DNA of 64,000 bases from Sphingomonas sp. HITSZ_GF (GCF_029543155.1 NZ_JARQXA010000001.1:992001-1056000), one strand, 5' to 3'; shown: positions 1 to 10,198, counted from the stretch's first letter. Notes: generated by a model not told the origin, from the sequence alone. A program made the numbers and translations.

Positions 1-387
1 ACAGCAGCCCCTGCACCGGCTGCTCGCGGATCAGCACCAGCGCCAGCACGGTGAAGCCGACGTAAAAGGCACCGAGCGCCAGTTGCAGGCTGCGCGTGAT
101 GATCATCAGGAAGAAGAACACCCCGATGACGAAGCCCAGCGCGAGGAAGCCCGGCCCGGCAGCCAGCCCCGGCGCCATGATCGCCAGCGGCACGCTCATC
201 GCATATTGGGCCAGCCGTCGGCCGCGCGCATTGGCGCCCGCGAGCATCGCCCATTCGCCCATCATCAGCACCGCGGCGAAGCTCACCACCAGCCAGAAGC
301 CCAAGCCTCCCGAATAGAGCGCGGCAAAAGCCAGTCCGATCAGCGCGAAGGCGACGATCAGCCGTTTGGGAAGATCGGCGTTCTTGC

Positions 388-391
<4 letters not shown>
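1..391 (-). CDS. cdsA: Phosphatidate cytidylyltransferase, partial (3' end outside window)
   Basis: N-terminal part of CdsA, the inner-membrane enzyme that makes CDP-diacylglycerol from phosphatidate and CTP. About 130 codons are visible, read from a GTG start whose first bases overlap the TGA of uppS (GTGA). The start is MSKNADLPKRLIVAFALIGL, followed by several hydrophobic segments as expected for the multi-pass N-terminal half. GGAGG lies just before the GTG. The C-terminal CdsA signature would fall beyond the window edge and cannot be checked. The assignment rests on the hydrophobic profile and on the conserved order frr-uppS-cdsA. It would feed the pssA/psd phospholipid branch seen further right. 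Confidence 0.85.
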
Positions 392-1134
<743 letters not shown>

Positions 1135-1140
<6 letters not shown>

Positions 1141-1246
1141 CCCCGCGAAAGCGGGGACCCATCTCCCGCCCGCGCCACGTCACACAACGGCTGTTGCATG
1201 GCAGGCGCGTCCGGGAGCTGGGCCCCCGCTTTCGCGGGGGTGACGG
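1135..1246. repeat. Inverted pair of palindromic repeat elements (REP-like)
   Basis: Two copies of an element with core CCCCGC-GAAA-GCGGGG stand in opposite orientation: 1135-1161 (hairpin 1141-1156) and 1218-1246 (hairpin 1223-1240). Each is a hairpin by itself, and the two together form a longer inverted repeat around about 56 bases. They fill the uppS-frr gap. The same style of doublet recurs near 17.5 kb and 29.9 kb with a slightly different core, which suggests a dispersed family. Confidence 0.8.
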
Positions 1247-1276
1247 AAAATAGGGAAGAAAAGGCGGAATCCAGGT

Positions 1277-1834
1277 TCACTTGCCGAGGATTTCCTTTTC
1301 CTTGGCCGCCGCCGCCGCGTCGATGTCGGCGATCGTGCTGTCGGTGAGCTTCTGCACCTCGGTCTCGTGGCGCTTGCGCTCGTCTTCCGAGTACACGCCC
1401 TTCTTCTCGTCGGTCTTCAGGCTGTCATTGCCGTCACGGCGCACGTTGCGCACGGCGATGCGCGCCTTCTCGGCATATTGGCTGGCGAGCTTGGCGAGCT
1501 CCTTGCGACGCTCCTCGGTCAGGTCCGGGATCGGCAGGCGCAACGTCTGGCCGTCGGTGATCGGGTTGAGGCCGAGCCCGGCCGAGCGGATCGCCTTCTC
1601 GACGGGACCGACATTGCTCTTGTCCCAGACGGTGACCGAGAGCAGGCGCGGCTCGGGCGCGGCAACGGTCGCGACCTGGGTGATCGGCATGTGGGCGCCA
1701 TAGACCTCGACCGTCACCGGATCGAGCAGCGTCGTGCTCGCGCGGCCGGTGCGCAGGCCCTGCAGGTCGTGCTTCAGCGACTCAAGCGCGCCGTTCATCC
1801 GGCGCTCGAGGTCGGCCTTGTCGTAAGCGGCCAT
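1277..1834 (-). CDS. frr: Ribosome recycling factor
   Basis: RRF splits post-termination ribosomes together with EF-G. The 185-residue protein has the usual length and family motifs: [14 protein letters not shown] near residue 20, the central [20 protein letters not shown] segment, and a C-terminal helix ending in EKEILGK. A strong GAGGAG ribosome-binding site lies before the ATG. It starts only 12 bases after pyrH, so the two are probably cotranscribed. The gap to uppS carries a repeat pair that may shape mRNA ends. Confidence 0.97.
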   Translation of the reverse strand: MAAYDKADLERRMNGALESLKHDLQGLRTGRASTTLLDPVTVEVYGAHMPITQVATVAAPEPRLLSVTVWDKSNVGPVEKAIRSAGLGLNPITDGQTLRLPIPDLTEERRKELAKLASQYAEKARIAVRNVRRDGNDSLKTDEKKGVYSEDERKRHETEVQKLTDSTIADIDAAAAAKEKEILGK

Positions 1835-1846
1835 TTTCGGCTCCTC

Positions 1847-2578
1847 TTATGCGTATTGGGTTTCGTTCTGGACGATCGTCGAAGTGCCCTCGCCGCGCAG
1901 CACGCGGGTGAGGTTGCCTTCGTCACGGATGTTGAACACCACGATCGGGATGTTGTTGTCGCGGCACAGCGCCACGGCAGAGGCGTCCATCACCTTCAGA
2001 TTGTCTGCGAGGACGCGGTCATAAGTCAGCGTATCGTAACGCTTCGCGGTCGACACCTTCTTCGGGTCGGCATCATAGACGCCGTCGACCGAAGTGCCCT
2101 TGAACAGCGCGTCGCACTGCATCTCGGCCGCGCGCAGCGCCGCGGTGGTGTCGGTGGTGAAGAACGGCAGGCCGGTGCCCGCAGCGAACAGGACGACGCG
2201 GCCCTTCTCCATGTGCCGCTCGGCGCGGCGGCGGATATAGGGCTCGCACACCGACGCCATCGGGATGGCGGACTGGACGCGCGTGTCGACGCCCACCTTC
2301 TCCAGCGCATTCTGCATCGCCAGCGCGTTCATCACCGTGGCGAGCATGCCCATGTAATCGGCGCTGGCGCGGTCAAAGCCCTGCGCCGCGCCGGCCAGCC
2401 CGCGGAAGATGTTGCCGCCGCCCACGACCATGCAGATCTCGAGCCCGCTTTCCTTGGCCGTCTTCACTTCGAGCGCGACGCGCTCGCAGGTCGCCGGATC
2501 GATGCCGAACTGCCCCTGCCCCATCAGGACCTCGCCCGAGAGCTTGAGGAGGATGCGTTTGAATCGGGGAGCGGTCAT
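1847..2578 (-). CDS. pyrH: UMP kinase
   Basis: Bacterial hexameric UMP kinase of the amino-acid kinase fold, converting UMP to UDP for nucleotide and cell-wall precursor synthesis. Seen motifs include the N-terminal [13 protein letters not shown], the glycine-rich [10 protein letters not shown] near residue 51, and DKR-less family segment [12 protein letters not shown] followed by [13 protein letters not shown]. Length 243 is typical. AAAGG lies before the ATG. In most proteobacteria pyrH directly follows tsf. Here a rhomboid gene and a terminator-like hairpin lie between them, so pyrH-frr probably has its own promoter in 2579-2682. Confidence 0.97.
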   Translation of the reverse strand: MTAPRFKRILLKLSGEVLMGQGQFGIDPATCERVALEVKTAKESGLEICMVVGGGNIFRGLAGAAQGFDRASADYMGMLATVMNALAMQNALEKVGVDTRVQSAIPMASVCEPYIRRRAERHMEKGRVVLFAAGTGLPFFTTDTTAALRAAEMQCDALFKGTSVDGVYDADPKKVSTAKRYDTLTYDRVLADNLKVMDASAVALCRDNNIPIVVFNIRDEGNLTRVLRGEGTSTIVQNETQYA

Positions 2579-2682
2579 CGGTACCTTTGGTTACTACGGA
2601 TACTGGGAAGCGGCGCGGACCCTAGAGGAGCCCGCCCGTGGTAACAAGCGCCGAGATGCCCGATTCTGCGCCGCTTTGGCGG

Positions 2683-3840
2683 TCAGTCGGCAGCGACGAC
2701 GGCGGGCGCGCGAGACTCCGCGACCGCTGCCGGGCGCGGCAATAGCCTGGGACCGACGAACAGGCCGAACAGGAAGCCGCCAAGGTGCGCCTCCCATGCC
2801 AATCCTCCCGGAGCGCCCTGCAGCCACGCCATCGTCGCAAGCAGCGCGAACAGGAACACGTTCTGCTTTATCAGGTCCCAGCCGACGCGCCGTATCCGCC
2901 GGGAATTGACGGGCAATGCGCCTTCGCCGGCTTCGGGTGCCCGGATCAGCAGCGCGAACATTCCATACAACGCCCCCGATGCGCCGACCATCGGCACCGT
3001 TCCCGTCGGGTGGATCGCCAGATACAGCGCCGCCCCTGCCAGGCCGCAGAGCAGGTACAGCGCCAGGAAGCGCAGCCAGCTGAGCGGCGGCGATCCCAGT
3101 CGCGCGGTCAGCGCGCCACCGATCGCCGCCAGCATCGTCATGTTCATCGCCAGGTGCATCGCGCCGCTGTGCGCGAACATGTGGAGGAATAGCGTTTCGA
3201 ATCGTCCCTGCGCGAGCGCCGCGCCCGAGACCCCCCAATCGAGCATTCCGCCCATTTCATGCGTGGCGATGTACCAGATCGCGGCCAGGACACAGGCGAT
3301 GCCCAGCCCCCAGCCCGGCACCTGCACATGCCAGGGCAGCGGCTCCGGCTCTCCCGCCGTGAAGACGAACGGCTGGTCACCGTCGGGGAACAGTATCTCG
3401 TGTTCATCCAGCAGTTCGAGGCTGGCGCGAATCGATTCCATCGAATCGCGCGGCGCGATCACCGTCACCCGCTCTCCGGGCACGAACCCGACGAAGAGAT
3501 GCGAAGACCAATGCCACCATTGGCGCTCGGACAGGCGCCAGCGGCCATCGGCCTCGGAGCGTTCGTAATAGCCCTGCTCGTCGAGCACCTCTTCCAGCCA
3601 CGCCGCCTGCTCCGGCGTCACGGTCATCGCGGAAGGCCGGGAGACGTACTGGAAGACCCAGCCCAGCATCAGGAAGGGCAGCAAGCCCGTGGGGAAATGC
3701 CCGATCGCGAGGCTCAGCCAGAGGACAAGGCCGAGCGCGACCAGATTGGGAACCAGCTGCCGGAAACCGTAGATCGGGATCAGGTCGCGCAGCAGGCCAT
3801 GCTGCGATCGAATTGTCAGCTCGGTCTCGTCGCCTGCCAT
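2683..3840 (-). CDS. Rhomboid family intramembrane serine protease
   Basis: Multi-pass membrane protein of 385 residues. The C-terminal half is a rhomboid core: a histidine/asparagine helix (HLAMNM, His229 and Asn233), the catalytic serine in GASGALYG (Ser288), and the catalytic histidine in WEAHLGGFLFG (His352). The N-terminal half holds two hydrophobic segments (about 30-65) and a soluble part of about 100 residues with no family I recognise. Rhomboids cut transmembrane substrates inside the bilayer, and the substrate here is unknown. It sits between tsf and pyrH, separated from tsf by a hairpin, so it looks like a separate unit inserted into a usually tight cluster. Confidence 0.9.
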   Translation of the reverse strand: MAGDETELTIRSQHGLLRDLIPIYGFRQLVPNLVALGLVLWLSLAIGHFPTGLLPFLMLGWVFQYVSRPSAMTVTPEQAAWLEEVLDEQGYYERSEADGRWRLSERQWWHWSSHLFVGFVPGERVTVIAPRDSMESIRASLELLDEHEILFPDGDQPFVFTAGEPEPLPWHVQVPGWGLGIACVLAAIWYIATHEMGGMLDWGVSGAALAQGRFETLFLHMFAHSGAMHLAMNMTMLAAIGGALTARLGSPPLSWLRFLALYLLCGLAGAALYLAIHPTGTVPMVGASGALYGMFALLIRAPEAGEGALPVNSRRIRRVGWDLIKQNVFLFALLATMAWLQGAPGGLAWEAHLGGFLFGLFVGPRLLPRPAAVAESRAPAVVAAD

Positions 3841-3922
3841 GCCCCCTTGGTTTGTCGCGCCAGGAGCGGCTTTGCAATCGTCCGGCGAGGCGCACGGCGG
3901 CGTGCCCTCCCCAAAAGCAAAC

Positions 3923-3952
3923 GGGCGCCGCCACCCGAAGGTGACAGCGCCC
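3923..3952 (-). terminator. Terminator-like hairpin downstream of tsf
   Basis: A 13-base stem with two mismatches closes a four-base CGAA/TTCG loop. On the minus strand it is followed by GTTTGCTTTT. Its position 31 bases after the tsf stop suits a factor-independent terminator, which would separate tsf from the rhomboid gene. Confidence 0.7.
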
Positions 3953-3983
3953 GCGCTTTCAGGTCCGGGAAGACCCTAACGAC

Positions 3984-4916
3984 TTAGCGGCTCACGCCCG
4001 AAGCAGCGGCGACTTCAGCGGCGAAGTCGCTCTCTTCCTTCTCGATGCCTTCGCCGAGCTGGAAGCGGACATAGTCCTTCAGCACGATCGACGCGCCGGC
4101 GTCCTTGGCCGCCTTGGCGATCACGTCCTGGACCGGGGTCTTGCCGTCCATCACGAAGAGCTGCGTCAGGAGAGCATTCTCCTTCTTGAACTTCTCGATC
4201 GGGCCGTTGAGAATCTTCTCGGCGACTTCCGGCGACTTGCCGACGATCTTCTCGGCGTTCTTCTCGCGCAGGATCGCAGCCTCACGCTCGACGACTTCCG
4301 GATCGAGGTCGTCGATCGACAGCGCCAGCGGGAAGGCAGCGGCGACGTGCATCGCGATCTGCTTGCCGAGCGGCTCGAGCACATCGACGCCGGCATCGCT
4401 CTCGAGCGCGACGAGCACGCCGATCTTCCCCAGGCCTGGGGCCTGCGCATTGTGGACGTACGGGATCACCGCGCCCTGCGAGACCTGCACCATCTTGGCG
4501 CGGCGCAGGACCTGGTTCTCGCCGATGGTCGAGATGTTGTTGGTCAGCACTTCCTCGACGGTGCCGGTCGGCAGCGGCGCGGCCTTGATCGCGTCGATGT
4601 CGTCGCCCAGCTCGATCGCGACCGAAGTCACGTCGCGCACGAAGGTCTGGAAGATCTCGTTCTTGGCGACGAAGTCGGTCTGCGAGTTCACCTCGACGGC
4701 CACGCCCTTGGTGCCGGCGACGGCGACGCCGACCAGGCCCTCAGCGGCGGTGCGGCTCGACTTCTTGGCAGCGGCGGCCAGGCCCTTCGAACGCAGCCAG
4801 TCGGTGGCCGCCTCGATGTCGCCATTGGTCTCGGTCAGCGCCTTCTTGCAGTCCATCATGCCGGCACCGCTCTTCTCGCGGAGTTCCTTCACGGCTGCTG
4901 CAGTGATCTCGGCCAT
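3984..4916 (-). CDS. tsf: Translation elongation factor Ts
   Basis: EF-Ts is the nucleotide exchange factor for EF-Tu. The 310-residue product starts [20 protein letters not shown] with the classic [16 protein letters not shown] motif ([12 protein letters not shown]) and later carries [10 protein letters not shown]. The frame stays open upstream to about 5012, but that extension runs through an intergenic repeat. GAGGAAAT directly precedes the ATG at 4916, which decides the start. It follows rpsB by 190 bases, as is usual, with a repeat pair between. Confidence 0.97.
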   Translation of the reverse strand: MAEITAAAVKELREKSGAGMMDCKKALTETNGDIEAATDWLRSKGLAAAAKKSSRTAAEGLVGVAVAGTKGVAVEVNSQTDFVAKNEIFQTFVRDVTSVAIELGDDIDAIKAAPLPTGTVEEVLTNNISTIGENQVLRRAKMVQVSQGAVIPYVHNAQAPGLGKIGVLVALESDAGVDVLEPLGKQIAMHVAAAFPLALSIDDLDPEVVEREAAILREKNAEKIVGKSPEVAEKILNGPIEKFKKENALLTQLFVMDGKTPVQDVIAKAAKDAGASIVLKDYVRFQLGEGIEKEESDFAAEVAAASGVSR

Positions 4917-4967
4917 GTTTATTTCCTCAATGCTGGTCGCGACAGGCGCGACGCCCAACTTCAAAAT

Positions 4968-5055
4968 CCGTTCGCCCTGAGCTTGTCGAAAGGCGCATCG
5001 CCGCAAGCACATCGCTTGGAGGATGGCCGCCCTTCGACAGGCTCAGGGCGAACGG
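4968..5055. repeat. Inverted repeat between rpsB and tsf
   Basis: Arms 4968-4993 (CCGTTCGCCCTGAGCTTGTC...) and 5030-5055 (...GGCTCAGGGCGAACGG) are near-perfect reverse complements of about 26 bases around a 36-base spacer. The arm is a sequence I know as a common dispersed intergenic repeat in sphingomonads (from memory, not searched). The transcript would form a large stem-loop between rpsB and tsf. Confidence 0.8.
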
Positions 5056-5106
5056 GGAAGGATGCGGTGGCCGCTACCCTTCCCACATTACACTTCCGCG
5101 ACGCTC

Positions 5107-5904
5107 TTACGCGTCGATCTGACGCTCGGCTTCGACAGCGGCCTCGGCCGGCGCTTCGAGGGCCGGCTCGACCGGTGCCTCTTCCTGCGCGCCCAGATCG
5201 ACGCCGTAGCTCGCCTGGCGGTCCTGGTTGCCGCGGGTCGCCGCGATGGCGATCGCTTCGCAGTACAGGCGGATGGCGCGCGACGCGTCGTCGTTCGCCG
5301 GAACCGGGAAGGCGATGCCGTCCGGGCTCACGTTCGAGTCGAGGATCGCGACGACGGGGATGCCAAGCGTGTTGGCTTCCTTGATCGCCAGCTCTTCCTT
5401 GTTCGCGTCGATCACGAACATCACGTCGGGCAGGCCGCCCATGTCGCGGATGCCGCCGAGCGAAAGCTCGAGCTTGTCGCGCTCGCGGGTGAGCTGCAGC
5501 ACTTCCTTCTTGGTGAGGCCGTGCGTGTCGCCCGACAGCTGCTCCTCGAGCGTCTTGAGACGCTTGATCGAGTTGCTGATGGTCTTCCAGTTGGTGAGCA
5601 TGCCGCCCAGCCAGCGATGGTTGACGAAGTGCTGGTTCGCACGACGCGCGGCGTCGGCGATCGGCTCCTGCGCCTGGCGCTTGGTGCCGACGAACAGCAC
5701 CTTGCCGCCGGCGGCGACGGTCGAGTTCACGAACTCGAGCGCGCGCGCGAAGAGCGGCACGGTCTGCGAGAGGTCGATGATGTGGACGCCGTTGCGGTCG
5801 CCGAAGATGTAGGGCTTCATCTTCGGGTTCCAGCGGTGGGTCTGGTGACCGAAGTGTGCGCCCGATTCGAGCAGCTGCTGCATGGTGACGACAGGTGCCG
5901 CCAT
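5107..5904 (-). CDS. rpsB: 30S ribosomal protein S2
   Basis: S2 of the small subunit, 265 residues. The N-terminus [21 protein letters not shown], then [23 protein letters not shown] and later [15 protein letters not shown], are diagnostic. The C-terminal tail (from about residue 230) is acidic and alanine-rich, as often in alphaproteobacteria. AAGGAG lies eight bases before the ATG. It is the first gene of the rpsB-tsf pair. The promoter should lie in 5905-6074, back to back with the LexA-boxed promoter of the small gene on the plus strand. Confidence 0.97.
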   Translation of the reverse strand: MAAPVVTMQQLLESGAHFGHQTHRWNPKMKPYIFGDRNGVHIIDLSQTVPLFARALEFVNSTVAAGGKVLFVGTKRQAQEPIADAARRANQHFVNHRWLGGMLTNWKTISNSIKRLKTLEEQLSGDTHGLTKKEVLQLTRERDKLELSLGGIRDMGGLPDVMFVIDANKEELAIKEANTLGIPVVAILDSNVSPDGIAFPVPANDDASRAIRLYCEAIAIAATRGNQDRQASYGVDLGAQEEAPVEPALEAPAEAAVEAERQIDA

Positions 5905-6074
5905 AGGGATAACTCCTTCCGGTTGTGCCTCTGGGAAGCGAGTGACCGAACGGCGTTCGGCACCGGTGTATGTTGCTTCCCATGCGGGTTGAGAGCGGCG
6001 CCCCTAATCGAAAGCGCCATGGAGTGCAAGTGGGGTGTTCCCTGCCTCTGCGCAACCGCCGTTCCGGAAAAATG

Positions 6075-6124
6075 GAACATGCGAAGAACGTATGCTTGAC
6101 GCCGGAACGTTAATGGAACATAAA
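6075..6124 (+). promoter_or_regulatory. Putative SOS promoter with two LexA boxes
   Basis: Two exact GAAC-N7-GAAC motifs, the alphaproteobacterial LexA box, lie at 6075-6089 and 6105-6119. A promoter can be drawn through them: TTGACG at 6096-6101, a 17-base spacer, and CATAAA at 6119-6124. One box lies just before the -35 element and the other fills the spacer, a layout that would block RNA polymerase. The nearest plus-strand gene starts at 6218. The intervening 93 bases hold no other gene. The 5905-6074 part of this 313-base gap presumably holds the divergent rpsB promoter. Confidence 0.7.
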
Positions 6125-6217
6125 GGGTTCACAACGCGGACAGGGAACGTCAGCGGGCGCCAAGGGGTTGGAATCGCAAGGTTCTCGCCAGGTAAGGCGC
6201 GTTTTGGGAGCCAAGTG

Positions 6218-6436
6218 ATGACTGCACTGCTTACCGTTCTGCTGTTCGGCACCGCCTTCGCCGTTGCCGCCTGGACGATCGTCACGTCGATCGCCACCGC
6301 GCTTCCCCGCATCCGTGAACTGACCGGCCGCAACCTCGCCCAGCCGCTGCCCGAGTTGGTGCCGACCCGGATTACGGTTCGCTATGCGGCCCCGGTGCGT
6401 CGTCCCGCGGCGTTCCCGCTGCGCGCTGCCGCCTGA
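6218..6436 (+). CDS. Small membrane protein, probably LexA-regulated
   Basis: A 72-residue protein of unknown family. Residues 1-28 are one hydrophobic helix (MTALLTVLLFGTAFAVAAWT start), followed by a short basic, proline-rich cytoplasmic or periplasmic tail. GGGAG lies seven bases before the ATG, which decides this start over an upstream in-frame ATG. The promoter region has two exact LexA boxes, so expression should rise after DNA damage. Small single-helix SOS proteins that stop division are known in Caulobacter (SidA), and this may be a functional analogue, but I see no sequence match to SidA. Its last 65 bases overlap the end of pssA on the other strand. Confidence 0.7.
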   Translation: MTALLTVLLFGTAFAVAAWTIVTSIATALPRIRELTGRNLAQPLPELVPTRITVRYAAPVRRPAAFPLRAAA

Positions 6437-7217
6437 CCCGGCGATAGCTGCGCACGCTGAACGGGATCGAGACCAGATAGAGGATCGCGATCCCCGCCAG
6501 CGTTGGCCATGGCGCGGCGACCAGCGCCGCGACGAGCACCACCAGCACCGCGATCGCCTCGAAGCGCACCCGCTGCTTCAGCCGCACATGCGGCGCGAAG
6601 GTCGCGACGCTCGAGATCATCAGCACCGCGATGAACGCCGTCCAGGGCGCGATCACCACCGGCGAGCGCAGATGCGGCTCATCGGTGAACAGCCACAGAT
6701 AAAGCGGCAACAGCGCCAGCACCGCGCCGGCCGGCGCCGGCACCCCGGTCAGGAAGCCGGCCGACTTGTGCGGCTGTTCCTCGGAATCGATCTGCGCGTT
6801 GAACCGGGCGAGGCGCAGCGCGCAGAACAGCGCATGGACCAGCGCGATCATCCAGCCGAACCGGCCGAGCGTCTGCAGCGACCATAGATAGAGGATCAGC
6901 GCGGGAGCGACGCCGAACGAGATCGCGTCGGACAGGCTGTCCAGCTCGGCACCGAACCGGCTCTCGCCGCGCACCATCCGCGCGATCTTGCCGTCGATAC
7001 CGTCGAGCATGCCGGCGATCAGCACCATCAGGACCGCCAGTTCCCATTTGCCGTCGATCGCGAACCGGATCGCGGTCAGTCCCGAGCACAGCGCCAGCGC
7101 GGTCACCGCATTGGGCGCGATCGCGCGCAATGGGATCCCGCGCACCGGCCGCATCCGCCGCATGCGGCGGGGCCGGAGCGTGCGCGGAAACCGTGCGTCG
7201 CCGCGGTGGTCGCTCAC
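6372..7217 (-). CDS. pssA: CDP-diacylglycerol-serine O-phosphatidyltransferase
   Basis: Integral membrane CDP-alcohol phosphotransferase making phosphatidylserine, the precursor of phosphatidylethanolamine. The family signature D-G-x2-A-R-x8-G-x3-D-x3-D is present as [19 protein letters not shown] followed by AELDSLSD, around residues 71-98. About eight hydrophobic segments follow. The GTG start overlaps the psd stop (GTGA), so the two are translationally coupled. The start is uncertain: the first 25 residues are arginine-rich and a later start is possible. The 3' end overlaps the small plus-strand gene. Confidence 0.93.
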   Translation of the reverse strand: MSDHRGDARFPRTLRPRRMRRMRPVRGIPLRAIAPNAVTALALCSGLTAIRFAIDGKWELAVLMVLIAGMLDGIDGKIARMVRGESRFGAELDSLSDAISFGVAPALILYLWSLQTLGRFGWMIALVHALFCALRLARFNAQIDSEEQPHKSAGFLTGVPAPAGAVLALLPLYLWLFTDEPHLRSPVVIAPWTAFIAVLMISSVATFAPHVRLKQRVRFEAIAVLVVLVAALVAAPWPTLAGIAILYLVSIPFSVRSYRRVRRQRAAGTPRDDAPGPHSEP

Positions 7218-7942
7218 TGCGAGATGCCGGTGACGGCCGCCCCGCCCTTCCGCGCGATGATCGTCTCGCCCGCGATCGTGCGCTGGCCGAGCGTGACCTG
7301 CGCCACGTAATCCTCGGGCAGGAACACGTCGACGCGGCTGCCGAAGCGGATCAGGCCCACGCGCTGACCGGCGACGATCATGTCGCCCGGCTTGGTGAAG
7401 CTCACGATGCGCCGCGCGACCAGGCCGGCAATCTGGGTGAAGCCGATGCGAAGGCCGTGCCTGTCCTCGACGATGAAGTGCTGGCGCTCATTCTCTTCGC
7501 TCGCCTTGTCGAGATCGGCGTTGAGGAAGCGGCCGGAGATATAAATGACGTGGCGGATCGTGCCGGTGATCGGCGTGCGGTTCACATGGACGTCGAACAC
7601 GCTCATGAAGATCGACACGCGCACCATCGGCTTGTCGCCCAGCGCCTGCGGGCCGCGCAGCTCGGGCGGCAGTTCCACCGGCTGGATCATCGTGACCAGC
7701 CCGTCCGCCGGCGCGATCAGCATGCCGTCGCCCTGCGGCGTCACGCGCACCGGATCGCGGAAAAAGGCCGCGACGCCGAAGGTGAGGAACACCAAGGGCC
7801 AGGTGATGAAGTCCCAGATGAACAGGCTGGCCAGCGCGATCGCGCCGGCGATCGCCACATATTTGCGGCCCTCGGGGTGAATGTCGGGGAAGCGCCACTT
7901 CACCGTGGGAGTGCCGAGCGGGGGCTTGTCCATGGATGCCAT
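7214..7942 (-). CDS. psd: Phosphatidylserine decarboxylase proenzyme
   Basis: Converts phosphatidylserine to phosphatidylethanolamine at the inner membrane. The 242-residue protein is of the short PSD-A type, with a membrane segment at about 30-62 and the self-cleavage Gly-Ser in [11 protein letters not shown], where the serine becomes the pyruvoyl group. The conserved histidine segment [15 protein letters not shown] is also present. It is the first gene of the psd-pssA pair, and the two products act in consecutive steps. The next gene on the right, the P450, is divergent. Confidence 0.95.
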   Translation of the reverse strand: MASMDKPPLGTPTVKWRFPDIHPEGRKYVAIAGAIALASLFIWDFITWPLVFLTFGVAAFFRDPVRVTPQGDGMLIAPADGLVTMIQPVELPPELRGPQALGDKPMVRVSIFMSVFDVHVNRTPITGTIRHVIYISGRFLNADLDKASEENERQHFIVEDRHGLRIGFTQIAGLVARRIVSFTKPGDMIVAGQRVGLIRFGSRVDVFLPEDYVAQVTLGQRTIAGETIIARKGGAAVTGISQ

Positions 7943-8049
7943 GCTCGGGCTCTAGCTCCGTGTTGGTATCAATACAACGCATCGGCGCCCGCCTCTTTCC
8001 CAATGTCGTGGACAAGCGTAGGGCGTGGCCAGCGACAGGGGGCAAGGCG

Positions 8050-9432
8050 ATGCTGACGGGCGACACGATCCAGGCCTTTGCCGGGGAGCCCGGTGGAGCA
8101 CCGCAGCCATTCCGCCCGCCCCATCCCGAACCGCTCGACCGTGTGACGCCCTGGCACGCGCTCACCAAAGCGGTGCGCAACCCCATCGAAGCATGGCCCC
8201 GCGCGCTGTTTGAGGGCACAAGCTGGCGTCCGCCCTTTCCCGGCGCACCCGTCTTCCTCACCGATCCCACGGCCGTCCGCGCTGTAATGGTCGATCATGC
8301 CGAGGATTTTCCACACGGCCATCTCTGGCGCCGGGTGATGCATCCTGCCTGGGGCGACGGACTGGTCGCCGTGGACGGCGCGGACTGGCGCCGGCAGCGC
8401 CGTGCCGCGGCCCCTGCCTTTCGCGCCGCCGAGATGGCCGCGCTCGCGCCCCGCATGCGCACCGCCGCCGAAGCCGCACTCACCCGCTGGCGCAGCGCGG
8501 ATCAGCCGATCGACATCGCTGCCGAGACCGGCCGCATCGCCTTCGACGTGATCCTCGATACCGTGCTTTCGGGCGGCGAGGACTTCGCCCGCGCCGATAC
8601 GGAGACGCGCGTCCATGCCTTCCTGAACCAGCTCGAGTTGCGTCGCCTGAGCTATCTCTTCCTTCCGGATCGCGCGCACCGCGGCAAGCTGAACAGGCCC
8701 GCGCCCGAAGGCGCGGCATTGCGGGCCGATGTCGATCGGATGATCGCCCACCGTCGCCGTACAATGCCGCGCGGCGACCTTGTCGACCTGCTACTTGGCG
8801 CCATCGATCCGGACACCGGCCGGCCGATGGAAGACCCGCTGCTGCGCGACAATCTGCTCGGCTTCATCATGGCCGGGCACGAGACCAGCGCCGTCACGCT
8901 CGGCTGGGCGCTCTGGCTCGCAGCCGCGCATGCGCCGAGCGCCGCGCGGATGCGCGCCGAGACGGAGGCAGTCACGGGCGGTGCGCCGATCGGCCCCGAG
9001 CATGTCGAGCGCCTCGTCTTTACCCGCCAGCTGATCCAGGAGACGCTTCGCCTCTATCCACCGGGCTATCAGCTTACGCGCGTCTGCACGCGCGATGCCG
9101 TGATCGACAGCCGCCGGATCCGCGCCGGCACGCGCATCCTGATCCCGGTCTATGCGCTGCACCGGCACCGGCAATATTGGCGCGCCCCCGACGCGTTTGA
9201 TCCCGATCGCTTCGCCCCCGGCATGCCCACGCCCGACCGGCATCTCTACCTGCCCTTCGGCGCCGGCCCGCGCATCTGCTTGGGCGCTGCCTTCGCGATG
9301 ACCGAGCTGGTGGTTGTGCTCGCCACGCTGGTCCGAGCGGCGCGGTTTACGCCGCTTTCGGTTCCGCGACCCGTCGCCAGCACCAGCATCCGCCCCCAGC
9401 ATGGCCTGCCGATGCGGGTCGATTTCGACTGA
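8050..9432 (+). CDS. Cytochrome P450
   Basis: Soluble bacterial P450 monooxygenase, 460 residues. The oxygen-activation I-helix motif AGHETS is at 275-280, the K-helix ExxR at 331-334 (ETLR), and the heme loop PFGAGPRICLG has its ligand Cys410. No membrane anchor is seen. The ATG at 8050 is preceded by GGGGGCAAGG; the open frame extends upstream but without family similarity. The substrate cannot be told. No ferredoxin or reductase gene lies near, so electrons must come from partners encoded elsewhere. Confidence 0.92.
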   Translation: MLTGDTIQAFAGEPGGAPQPFRPPHPEPLDRVTPWHALTKAVRNPIEAWPRALFEGTSWRPPFPGAPVFLTDPTAVRAVMVDHAEDFPHGHLWRRVMHPAWGDGLVAVDGADWRRQRRAAAPAFRAAEMAALAPRMRTAAEAALTRWRSADQPIDIAAETGRIAFDVILDTVLSGGEDFARADTETRVHAFLNQLELRRLSYLFLPDRAHRGKLNRPAPEGAALRADVDRMIAHRRRTMPRGDLVDLLLGAIDPDTGRPMEDPLLRDNLLGFIMAGHETSAVTLGWALWLAAAHAPSAARMRAETEAVTGGAPIGPEHVERLVFTRQLIQETLRLYPPGYQLTRVCTRDAVIDSRRIRAGTRILIPVYALHRHRQYWRAPDAFDPDRFAPGMPTPDRHLYLPFGAGPRICLGAAFAMTELVVVLATLVRAARFTPLSVPRPVASTSIRPQHGLPMRVDFD

Positions 9433-9568
9433 GGTACAGCGCCGGCTTGCCCACAAGTTAAATGGCTTAACCACGTCAGATGCGGTGAAATGCATCCGTC
9501 GCGCTTGCATGTTCGTTCGAATTGCCCAAATGCGGACGACTTGTCCCGAATTTGAAACAAGGTCGCCC

Positions 9569-10186
9569 ATGCCCGCTTCCACTGCCGCCAAGGCCCGTAC
9601 GCGTAATCGCCGCCCCGCCGGCACGCCTTCGCCCTGGGGCATGTTCTTCCGCGGTTTCCTGAAGCGACCGGTGATGGTGGGCGCGGTTGCGCCCTCGTCG
9701 CGCTTCACGATCAACAAGATGCTCAAGCCGGTCGACTGGGAGAACACCAAGCTTTTCGTCGAGTATGGCCCCGGCGTCGGCACCTTTACCCGTCCGATCC
9801 TCGACAAGCTGTCGGCAGACGGCAAGCTGATCGTGATCGACACCAATCCGGATTTCATCCGCTACCTGAAGCAGAGCATCAACGATCCGCGACTGATCGC
9901 CGTGCAGGGCTCGGCGGCCGATGTGAAGCAGATCATCGCCGAGCATGGCTTCGAGCATGCCGACTATATCGCCTCGGGCCTGCCCTTCTCCACCCTGCCG
10001 CCGGGCGTGGGCGATGCGATCGCCAAGGCGACGCGCGAAGTGATCCGCAAGGGCGGCGCGTTCCTGGTCTATCAGTACAATCCGCGCGTGAAGAACTTCC
10101 TCACCCCGCACTGGTCGCACATCGATCATGCGATGGAGTGGATCAACATCCCGCCCGCCCAGCTCTGGTGGGCCTGGAACGACTGA
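9569..10186 (+). CDS. Class I SAM-dependent methyltransferase, phospholipid N-methyltransferase-like
   Basis: A 205-residue methyltransferase. The SAM-binding motif I is VEYGPGVGTFT near residue 67, with an acidic motif II VIDTNPDF. The segment ASGLPFSTLP fits the motif IV position of PmtA/KsgA-like enzymes. The N-terminal part RPVMVGAVAPSSRF is typical of the short PmtA family that methylates phosphatidylethanolamine towards phosphatidylcholine. Nearness to pssA and psd is consistent but they are not in one operon. Ribosome-binding site is weak (AAGG). A rRNA methyltransferase-like role is less likely given length. Confidence 0.75.
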   Translation: MPASTAAKARTRNRRPAGTPSPWGMFFRGFLKRPVMVGAVAPSSRFTINKMLKPVDWENTKLFVEYGPGVGTFTRPILDKLSADGKLIVIDTNPDFIRYLKQSINDPRLIAVQGSAADVKQIIAEHGFEHADYIASGLPFSTLPPGVGDAIAKATREVIRKGGAFLVYQYNPRVKNFLTPHWSHIDHAMEWINIPPAQLWWAWND

Positions 10187-10198
10187 TACCGGTTGCAC

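Noticed and set aside
4917..5012. Longer EF-Ts starting at about 5012
   Set aside because: The extension is translated intergenic repeat; the ATG at 4916 has a strong ribosome-binding site and the family N-terminus.
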